A DNA stretch of 6,701 bases from Nanobdellota archaeon (lineage in GTDB: Archaea; Nanobdellota; Nanobdellia; SCGC-AAA011-G17; JAFCDX01): positions 1-6,701 of the forward strand of contig JAHIVQ010000012.1 of NCBI GenBank assembly GCA_018816585.1, given 5' to 3'. Numbering within the stretch: the stretch's first letter is position 1; the number at the start of each line of letters is the position of its first letter. The position numbers were made by a program, and so were the translations under genes. This document shows positions 1 through 5,507 of this stretch, piece by piece. The notes under the pieces are model-generated. The model saw only the letters and a list, made by a program, of their open reading frames with translations, made no database searches and was not told where the DNA came from.

Positions 1-708
1 TATATCTGTTGAAGAATTAATTAAAGCATACTTAGTTAATAACAAACTTGCATTACTCTTAAGAGAAGGAATTAATATTGAAATTTCATTTGATTCATAA
101 GTTATTGAATCATAAGTTGCATTTGATTTTAGGAAGTTATGAGTAAAACTTGCTGATTGTTTGTAAATTATTATTTCGTCTGAAATAGAATAAGATTGTG
201 TTCTGTTTAGAGATATAGAATCATCTAAAGAAATATCAGAATCTTTTATTTCAATTCCAGTTAAATCATTACCTCCTGAATTTATAAAATCTGAAGTTAA
301 ATTATAAGTTACAGAAGTCTCATTTTCTTCTAGATATTGTACATTCTTTGTTAAAGATATTTTTGTGTCTGCTGTTGTAGAAGGAATAATTAAAGTTATT
401 TCAGATGAATTTGCTGAGATTTCATTTCCAGAATATAAATCTGTTCCATTCACGCTTGCTATTGCAAGAGTTACGTTATAATTTGTTGAATTTCTTGTAT
501 AAGATTTTAAGTAAGATGTTAAAGTAAAATTTTCTGCTGTTAGTGTTCCTAAACTATAAGGACTTTCAGAAGAATCTGTATCATTTAAAATTACAGATGT
601 TGCATTACTACCTCCATTGTTTATTGTCTTTAGTGTTATATTGTAAATTATATTTGTTGAATTAATTTCATTAAGAGAAATTATTTTATCTAATAAAAGA
701 GAAGCTGA
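1..708 (-). repeat. Tandem DUF11-like repeats at the truncated C-terminal side
   Basis: Residues 1246-1356, 1357-1460 and 1461 onward begin alike: a short S/L-rich strand, then a Lys (LLLDK, ISLTK, LLLTK), followed after about 20 residues by an N-(I/L)-T strand and N-(N/S)-GG. They end with S-(S/N)-E-I-(T/S)-(L/I)-(L/I)-I-P-S. Period is about 104-111 residues. The pattern resembles DUF11-type stalk repeats, which commonly lift a functional domain off the cell surface. The third copy is cut by the window edge after 21 residues, so more repeats may follow. The DUF11 label is a resemblance; the repetition itself is visible directly. Confidence 0.65.
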
Positions 709-3700
709 ACCTCCTAATTGAAAGTTATCTGTACAGGATTTATTATATCCCTGGTAAGTTGTAGAAATATTTAAAACATAACTTCCTGAAATTAAATTTG
801 AAAATGTTGTTTGGAAGATTCCAGTAGAAGAAGAATTCAAAGAAGTATTTGTTTCTAAAACATTACTTTTATAGATACTTACATTAATAGATTGTAATGA
901 AAGTGCTGAAATTCCATCAGATACATTTCCATGAATTAAAACTAGTGCATTTTGTCCATAAGGACCACCGGCTTCACAATTTATTGTTAAATTTATGATA
1001 TTAAAATAAGAAAATCCTTGACTTGAATTTGCTGTTTCATTATTTGTAATTACACTCCAATTATACTCCCCTAAAGATAATCCTGTCCAATTATAAGTTA
1101 CAGAAGTTCCATTTGTCTGATTATAAGTTGTATTCAGCAATGAATAAGTTCCATTTGAATAACCTCCATAAAACCAGACAGTTAAATTGTTAAGATTTCC
1201 TAATAAATCAAATACTGTTGCATTCAATAAAATAGAGCCCTCACTAAGTTCATTATTAAAATAAGAATTATTTTCAGGATAAGTCAAATTTATATCTAAT
1301 ATTGGATTAATATTCAATGTTTTTAAAGTAGATATTCCGTTTAAATGATTTATTGATTTGCAGGTTATATTCCAATCATAACCCCCTGATGAAGAAAATG
1401 TTCTATTAAAATAATATAATCCTGCTGAAATATTATAAAACATTCTTTTAGTTAAACCATCCTCAAAACGAATAATACATTCAGGGAAGATTTCAAATGT
1501 ACCCACATTTGAATTTTCAGCTGCAAATCCCAGATATTTTCTTCCATTAACACTATCAGTAAAATCGATTCCCGTATTTGCCCCATAATAATTATTATTT
1601 AGTGTAGCTAAATCTTCCCCTGACATTGAATTTGGAAAAATAGCACTAGATTTAGTAAGGAGACTACCTGTTTTATTAAAAATATAAATTGTTCCAGTAG
1701 TCCCACCTGAAACTATAATCTCTTTCTGTCCATCATTATTAATATCATTCACTTCAAGACTCCCCCAATAATCATTAGGAAGACTATAACTCCACAATTG
1801 AGTTCCTGCTTTGTTTTCTAATGCGATAGAATATGTCTGATAATAAACATATTCATTTGCTATTCCATCTCCATCATAATCAATAGTTTCAATTTCAGAA
1901 ACAGCATATGATGGGGTTGTATCTGTTCTAATACTGGAACCTGTAGAATTGTACATACGAATATTCCCAGTATCACCAATAATCAAATCATCTTCTGTTC
2001 CATCTCCATAATAATCAAAGAATTTAAGAGAAGAAGCTGTGGTTGTTAAAGCAGCGGTTTGGTAAATAAATGTTTTATTTCCATAATATACATATGCTTT
2101 TTCTGCTCCTGTGTAATCAACATAGGCTACTCTGTTAGGTGCATCATGTATTTCAGCTACTCTTATTTCTACTGGCTGAAAAAGAACTGTATCATTTGCT
2201 ACAAAAATAGTTTGGAAAGAAGATGCTGAAGTATTCCATGCAAAACCTACAATTCCAGGTTTTACTGCCATACTAGCAAAAACATCCCCGACTCCTGCGA
2301 TAATATCTGTAATTCCATCATCATTTAAGTCTCCTTTAGCAATTGTATAACCTGTTCTAAAATTATTATATGGATAAATCTGGGTTCCATTTCTATCAAG
2401 AATTATTATATATCCTAAACTTCCAACACCTGCAATTTCATCATAAGAATCATTATTGAAATCCCCGCTAGTTAAGTCATAAATATATTCATAATTCGGA
2501 TCTCCTTTTGACCATAAGAAATCTCCTTCAGATGAAAAAGCATAAATTGAATCTAATGCAGTATAAACAAAACTTTCTTTTCTTTTATCTCCATCAAAAT
2601 CAGCTGAAATTAAGTCATAAAAACCATAACCACCACCAATATCTTTATGCCATTTAGGTTTTACTGTTATTTCAGTAACAGGAGCATTGACTTCTAAATC
2701 AGTATAATTAGCAAAAAAGTAAGTATTCTGATTTGGAATTACTGAAGTTTCTGTAAGCCAGCCAGCATCATTTTCACTATCATCTTCTTCATCAAAAACA
2801 GTTAAATTAGTAATTTTTGTAAATGCCGTAAGATTACTTGTTAATTCTTGTAATTCATACCCTCCTTTTTCGCATTTAACAGTCCAATTAAATGTTTTAT
2901 TATTCTGAACATCCTCCATTACTAAATAATCAAGAGGGTAATAATACTCGTACAATTTTGAAGTGTAATTGTAATACATATATTCTTCTCTATAATGTCC
3001 TGTTATGTTTATCATACATGTAACTTGCTGCCCCACAGAAAAAAAACCAGTTGCTCTTGCTACAGCTATTTCAGGAATTCCATCTCCATTTGAATCATTA
3101 ACAATATCTATTCCTGGAGACTTTGCATAAGTTATTCCAATATAGTCTCCAAAAACATAATCAGATTCAAAACCATAATAATATTGTCCTATAATATCTC
3201 CAGATGTATTCAAAATCCAGTATCTTCCACCACCATAACCTCCAACTATTATTTCATCTAAAGAGTCATTATTTACATTTCCAACCCGCACACTAAGAGG
3301 GTACATTAAATAAGAAGTTGTATAATAATAAAGTGATTCAAATTCTTTATGAGGTGGATTAAACTGCCATGCGAGAGTTAAATTTGAATCATATGCAAAT
3401 AGAGTATTATAATTTGAACTTACAAGAAGATCATCTCTAATTCCATCTCCATCTAAATCTATTGCAGATGTTTCATAATCAGTCCCCCAAGATTCTGTTA
3501 ATATTCCTAAAGTAGTCTTATCATCACTCCAAACTCTAAGACTACCACTTAAACTCAACATAAATTCATCTTCTTTTCCATCTGAATCTTGATCAAAAAA
3601 TGCTATACTAAGTGCTGTTCCTAAATCCCCAGAATTATATTTTAATGTTCTATTTCCATAATAAATAATCGCTTTTCCTCCACTTCCATCTTGTGCACCT

Positions 3701-4443
3701 ACTAAACCTACATCCCCTGAAATACTAGATATTACTACTTCAGATATAGTAGTTGTAGGAATAGTCTCATTCCAAATATTTTGATAATTTCCTAAAGTTT
3801 CATTATATATCCATGCAACTAAAGAATAAAGATCTGTAGTAGTATTACTAACACCTAAAACAATATCATCTTTTCTAGTATCTCCATCTAAATCTCCTAT
3901 TCCAAGAGTATAACCTGTAATATAATCTTGTGTTTGAAAAAGTATAGTTCCATCTGTACCATTTAAAATGAATAATTGCCCTCCGCTGCTCATAAAGGCT
4001 ACTTCTTCCTGAGAATTATTGTCAAAATCATAAGTTTCCATACCATATGCATAATCAAACGCAGTATTGTATGATCGCCATTTTTCAGTTCCATTTGTAT
4101 AAAAAGCAAGAATATAATCTAATGTAGAATAAACAAATCCAGTTTTATTTCCTACTCCATCAAAGTCTATTGCCCTTATTAAATATCCAGTTCCTAAATC
4201 GGTATTGTTTCTATACAAAACTGCACCTAAATCAAATCCATCATCACTTGAATAATTTGCATAAAAAGTCACCCATTCTCCTGCATAAACTTTAACATTA
4301 TCACTTTGAGGTTGTGTTTCATCATCTTGCTCTGAATCAAAAATATCCAATGAAGTTAAGTATTGTGCAGATACTAAATTAACTAAGATTAGCATAAACA
4401 TTATTCCAATTATTATATTAATTAAGAATTTTTTATTCTTCAT
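1..4443 (-). CDS. Giant secreted FG-GAP beta-propeller / Ig-like / DUF11-like surface protein (C-terminus outside window)
   Basis: The reading frame is open from the ATG at 4443 to base 1 without stop or frameshift, giving 1481 residues and no C-terminus. Residues 1-26 form a signal peptide: basic KNKK, a long hydrophobic core, and probable cleavage after VSA (A26/Q27). Residues 31-545 and 546-1042 are two copies of one unit: an acidic linker ending in F-(Y/F)-ANY, about eight FG-GAP-type repeats with D-x-D-x-D-G-type calcium loops (clear at D184, D284, D329, D615, D705, D810, D855, D900), then an Ig-like domain with W-(T/N)-(V/I)-x-C. Ig-like domains follow at about 1044-1150 and 1151-1245, then DUF11-like repeats from 1246. 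I count about 65 N-x-S/T sequons. It is probably an exported, glycosylated, calcium-stabilised adhesin or surface-layer-associated protein; the ligand is unknown. Its start overlaps the stop of the upstream regulator gene, suggesting coupled translation. A C-terminal anchor may lie beyond base 1. Family assignments are by eye. Confidence 0.9.
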   Translation of the reverse strand, partial: MKNKKFLINIIIGIMFMLILVNLVSAQYLTSLDIFDSEQDDETQPQSDNVKVYAGEWVTFYANYSSDDGFDLGAVLYRNNTDLGTGYLIRAIDFDGVGNKTGFVYSTLDYILAFYTNGTEKWRSYNTAFDYAYGMETYDFDNNSQEEVAFMSSGGQLFILNGTDGTILFQTQDYITGYTLGIGDLDGDTRKDDIVLGVSNTTTDLYSLVAWIYNETLGNYQNIWNETIPTTTISEVVISSISGDVGLVGAQDGSGGKAIIYYGNRTLKYNSGDLGTALSIAFFDQDSDGKEDEFMLSLSGSLRVWSDDKTTLGILTESWGTDYETSAIDLDGDGIRDDLLVSSNYNTLFAYDSNLTLAWQFNPPHKEFESLYYYTTSYLMYPLSVRVGNVNNDSLDEIIVGGYGGGRYWILNTSGDIIGQYYYGFESDYVFGDYIGITYAKSPGIDIVNDSNGDGIPEIAVARATGFFSVGQQVTCMINITGHYREEYMYYNYTSKLYEYYYPLDYLVMEDVQNNKTFNWTVKCEKGGYELQELTSNLTAFTKITNLTVFDEEDDSENDAGWLTETSVIPNQNTYFFANYTDLEVNAPVTEITVKPKWHKDIGGGYGFYDLISADFDGDKRKESFVYTALDSIYAFSSEGDFLWSKGDPNYEYIYDLTSGDFNNDSYDEIAGVGSLGYIIILDRNGTQIYPYNNFRTGYTIAKGDLNDDGITDIIAGVGDVFASMAVKPGIVGFAWNTSASSFQTIFVANDTVLFQPVEIRVAEIHDAPNRVAYVDYTGAEKAYVYYGNKTFIYQTAALTTTASSLKFFDYYGDGTEDDLIIGDTGNIRMYNSTGSSIRTDTTPSYAVSEIETIDYDGDGIANEYVYYQTYSIALENKAGTQLWSYSLPNDYWGSLEVNDINNDGQKEIIVSGGTTGTIYIFNKTGSLLTKSSAIFPNSMSGEDLATLNNNYYGANTGIDFTDSVNGRKYLGFAAENSNVGTFEIFPECIIRFEDGLTKRMFYNISAGLYYFNRTFSSSGGYDWNITCKSINHLNGISTLKTLNINPILDINLTYPENNSYFNNELSEGSILLNATVFDLLGNLNNLTVWFYGGYSNGTYSLLNTTYNQTNGTSVTYNWTGLSLGEYNWSVITNNETANSSQGFSYFNIINLTINCEAGGPYGQNALVLIHGNVSDGISALSLQSINVSIYKSNVLETNTSLNSSSTGIFQTTFSNLISGSYVLNISTTYQGYNKSCTDNFQLGGSASLLLDKIISLNEINSTNIIYNITLKTINNGGSNATSVILNDTDSSESPYSLGTLTAENFTLTSYLKSYTRNSTNYNVTLAIASVNGTDLYSGNEISANSSEITLIIPSTTADTKISLTKNVQYLEENETSVTYNLTSDFINSGGNDLTGIEIKDSDISLDDSISLNRTQSYSISDEIIIYKQSASFTHNFLKSNATYDSITYESNEISILIPSLKSNASLLLTKYALINSSTDI
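1318..4353 (-). repeat. Internal duplication: two propeller + Ig-like units (residues 31-545 and 546-1042)
   Basis: The two halves align along their length at the protein level. Calcium loops at residues 93, 139, 184, 284, 329, 389 and 449 of unit 1 match 615, 661, 705, 810, 855, 900 and about 960 of unit 2, a nearly constant offset of 511-526 residues. Shared landmarks include FVY-x-x-LD after the first loop, K-A-x-x-YYGN-(R/K)-T between loops 4 and 5, GID just before the eighth repeat, and the W-x-x-x-C strand that closes each unit (FNWTVKC, YDWNITC). Unit 2 starts near base 2808. The copies have diverged, so this is an old duplication within the gene. Each unit most simply folds as one beta-propeller with an Ig-like domain attached. 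Confidence 0.8.
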
Positions 4444-4577
4444 TTTCCTTCTCTTTCAAGTAATTCAATTAGTGCTTTATTTAGTGAAATAGAACGAGGA
4501 ACTTTATTTTTCCATTTATTCCAAATTTCTTCTGGAATATCTAATAAAAACTTCTTGTTTTTTCTCTCTTTTTTCAT
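4440..4577 (-). CDS. Small ribbon-helix-helix (Arc/MetJ-fold) DNA-binding protein
   Basis: This 45-codon frame has a basic N-terminus (KKERKNKK), a short beta-strand with alternating residues (about 8-14, KKFLLDI), a helix starting with the typical P-E-E (15-26, including IWNKW), a turn at PRSIS and a second helix (31-43, LNKALIELLE). That is the order and length of a minimal ribbon-helix-helix monomer, which binds DNA as a dimer through the paired strands. Its TGA stop overlaps the ATG of the giant surface gene (ATGA), so the two are almost certainly co-transcribed and translationally coupled. Tandem 10-bp repeats abut its start codon and are plausible binding sites, so autoregulation of the operon is likely. 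No toxin partner is present, which argues against a simple antitoxin role. A non-regulatory small protein cannot be excluded. Confidence 0.72.
   Translation of the reverse strand: MKKERKNKKFLLDIPEEIWNKWKNKVPRSISLNKALIELLEREGK
4446..4453 (-). promoter_or_regulatory. Purine-rich GAGAAGGA before the giant gene's start (possible ribosome-binding site)
   Basis: GAGAAGGA lies inside the last codons of the small regulator gene, with its GG three bases before the ATG at 4443. This is closer than a usual Shine-Dalgarno site. Re-initiation by ribosomes ending at the overlapping TGA is therefore at least as likely as direct recruitment. The site supports the ATG at 4443 as the start rather than the later Met15 or Met17, as does the KNKK n-region of the signal peptide. 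Confidence 0.4.
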
Positions 4578-4606
4578 TTTACTTAGTTTTACTTAGTAAT
4601 ACTTAA
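4577..4606. promoter_or_regulatory. Three 10-bp tandem repeats abutting the regulator's start codon (putative operator)
   Basis: On the plus strand TTTTACTTAG occurs twice back to back (4577-4586, 4587-4596), followed by the related TAATACTTAA (4597-4606). The 10-bp period places the ACTTAR cores on one face of the helix. Ribbon-helix-helix dimers typically bind tandem or closely spaced short sites of about this period. The repeats fall between the predicted transcription start (near 4612) and the start codon, where bound protein would block transcription. The repeats are seen directly; the operator role is inferred. Confidence 0.5.
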
Positions 4607-4608
4607 TT

Positions 4609-4626
4609 TTAATTATTGATAATTAA
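4609..4626. repeat. Perfect 8-bp inverted repeat in the core promoter
   Basis: TTAATTAT and ATAATTAA are separated by two bases (TG). The palindrome lies between the TATA-like element at 4633-4643 and the 10-bp tandem repeats, over the expected transcription start. It could be a second regulator site. It is made only of A and T in an A+T-rich spacer, so chance is a realistic explanation. Confidence 0.3.
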
Positions 4627-4632
4627 TTTTAA

Positions 4633-4643
4633 TTTATATAAAT
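4633..4643 (-). promoter_or_regulatory. TATA-like box for the regulator / surface-protein operon
   Basis: On the minus strand the element reads ATTTATATAAA. Its centre (4638) predicts an archaeal transcription start about 26 bases downstream, near 4612. That leaves a leader of roughly 35 bases before the ATG at 4577, filled by the tandem repeats. No convincing Shine-Dalgarno sequence precedes that ATG. The surrounding spacer is A+T-rich, so the exact box is uncertain. Confidence 0.45.
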
Positions 4644-4688
4644 AATCAATAGTTAGTATTTAAAACTTTTGTTTTTATTAAAGTAGAA

Positions 4689-4721
4689 AATAATGTGAAA
4701 AATTAGGAATAATGTGAAAAA
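4689..4721. repeat. Two identical 14-bp direct repeats, 19 bp apart start to start
   Basis: AATAATGTGAAAAA occurs at 4689-4702 and 4708-4721, separated by TTAGG. On the minus strand each copy begins with a T-run followed by CACATTATT. They lie just downstream of the lipoprotein stop codon and upstream of the operon promoter. The identity over 14 bases including GTG makes it more than a poly-A coincidence. They may be paired termination tracts or binding sites. Confidence 0.5.
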
Positions 4722-4723
4722 AA
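4698..4723 (-). terminator. T-tract termination region after the lipoprotein gene
   Basis: On the minus strand, a run of seven T (4723-4717) about 24 bases after the TGA stop is followed by a run of five T (4702-4698). Archaeal RNA polymerase commonly terminates at such T-tracts without a hairpin. No strong G+C hairpin is present, only a weak A/T one around 4717-4736. Confidence 0.4.
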
Positions 4724-4746
4724 TAAAGACTTTTTTATATCAATAA

Positions 4747-5457
4747 TCATTTTTTTATTTCTTCATAAATTAATTTTATTTTTTCTTCATTCAAAACTTC
4801 ATTATAAATCCTTACATCATCCAGATCCCCATAAAAGAATGAATCCGAACATCTGAATGAGCCATATATTGAAGAGCATTCAAAACCCTTTCCTATATAA
4901 GTTTCAGTGTGATTGGAATTCTGCTCAAATTCCTGGTCAATTTCTGATATTTTTACTCCATTTACATAAAATTTAGTTATACCATCATTTGTTATGAAAA
5001 CAAATGTCCAGTTATTAAATGGAATTGTTCCTGCTTCAGTATATTTTGATTCTCTTCCGCGATTAAACTTTATTCTCTTAAAAGTATCAAAATAAATTGA
5101 TAAAGAAGGTGTATTTGTCACAGGGCCATTTGCAAGTATAAAACCATTCTGCCTTTTTGTCGGCTTAATCCAGAATCCAATTGATATTTCCTTATTATTA
5201 AAGTCCTTATTTATCTTCAAATATGATTTTCCATCAAATGAATAAAATTCATCAATTATAGAACCTCCATAAGCAATTACTTCATTTCCATAATCACTTG
5301 AATCACTTATATTATTAAATTCTAAATTTAGTAATAAGTTTGAATTTACTTCTTTTTGAGTAATCTCTTTATTCAATAATTTATCTTTAAGAGCGCATCC
5401 CCCTATTATTAAAATAACCAGCAAAAGTAATATTAATAGATTATAATGCTTTTTCAT
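4747..5457 (-). CDS. LamG-like (concanavalin A-like fold) surface lipoprotein
   Basis: The 236-residue protein starts with a basic, then strongly hydrophobic segment (residues 7-18) ending in a lipobox I-G-G-C, so Cys21 is the probable lipidated N-terminal residue after cleavage. After a short charged tether (22-40), residues about 41-231 match the LamG-like jelly-roll family: FDG-x-SYL at 74-80, ISIGFWIKP at 91-99, NNWTFVF followed by YVNGVKI at 148-170, YIGKG at 187-191 and the closing GDLDDVRIYN at 210-219. Such domains usually bind carbohydrate or protein ligands, so an outward-facing adhesive or scavenging role is likely. Three sequons (N49, N149, N182) are present. Cys194 and Cys203 lie close together and may form a disulfide. 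It is divergent from alaS and shares its promoter region; no Shine-Dalgarno site precedes the ATG. The specific ligand cannot be read from the sequence. Confidence 0.88.
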   Translation of the reverse strand: MKKHYNLLILLLLVILIIGGCALKDKLLNKEITQKEVNSNLLLNLEFNNISDSSDYGNEVIAYGGSIIDEFYSFDGKSYLKINKDFNNKEISIGFWIKPTKRQNGFILANGPVTNTPSLSIYFDTFKRIKFNRGRESKYTEAGTIPFNNWTFVFITNDGITKFYVNGVKISEIDQEFEQNSNHTETYIGKGFECSSIYGSFRCSDSFFYGDLDDVRIYNEVLNEEKIKLIYEEIKK

Positions 5458-5478
5458 ATCTTATTTAATAGAATAATA

Positions 5479-5486
5479 TTTATAAA
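5479..5486. promoter_or_regulatory. Palindromic TATA box shared by divergent lipoprotein and alaS genes
   Basis: TTTATAAA is its own reverse complement. Its centre (5482.5) is exactly 25.5 bp from the A of the alaS ATG (5508) and 25.5 bp from the A of the lipoprotein ATG (5457). In archaea the TATA centre lies roughly 26 bp before the transcription start, so both mRNAs would begin at or next to their start codons (leaderless). The absence of ribosome-binding sites on both sides agrees. Flanks differ: the side upstream for alaS (GAATAATA) is richer in purines, which could favour TFB binding in that direction. Confidence 0.7.
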
Positions 5487-5507
5487 GATAGTGTTTTAAA
5501 TTATAAG

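Noticed and set aside
22..40. ACTTAGTT near base 30, resembling the putative operator unit
   Set aside because: It is a single copy inside the coding sequence of the DUF11-like repeats, without phased partners, and easily arises by chance in A+T-rich DNA.
4440..4577. Antitoxin of a toxin-antitoxin pair
   Set aside because: Ribbon-helix-helix proteins are common antitoxins, but the coupled downstream gene is a secreted propeller protein and no small toxin-like frame is adjacent.
4717..4736. Possible hairpin terminator (A-run, short spacer, T-run)
   Set aside because: The stem would be only A/T pairs and therefore weak. The T-tract alone is a better explanation for termination.
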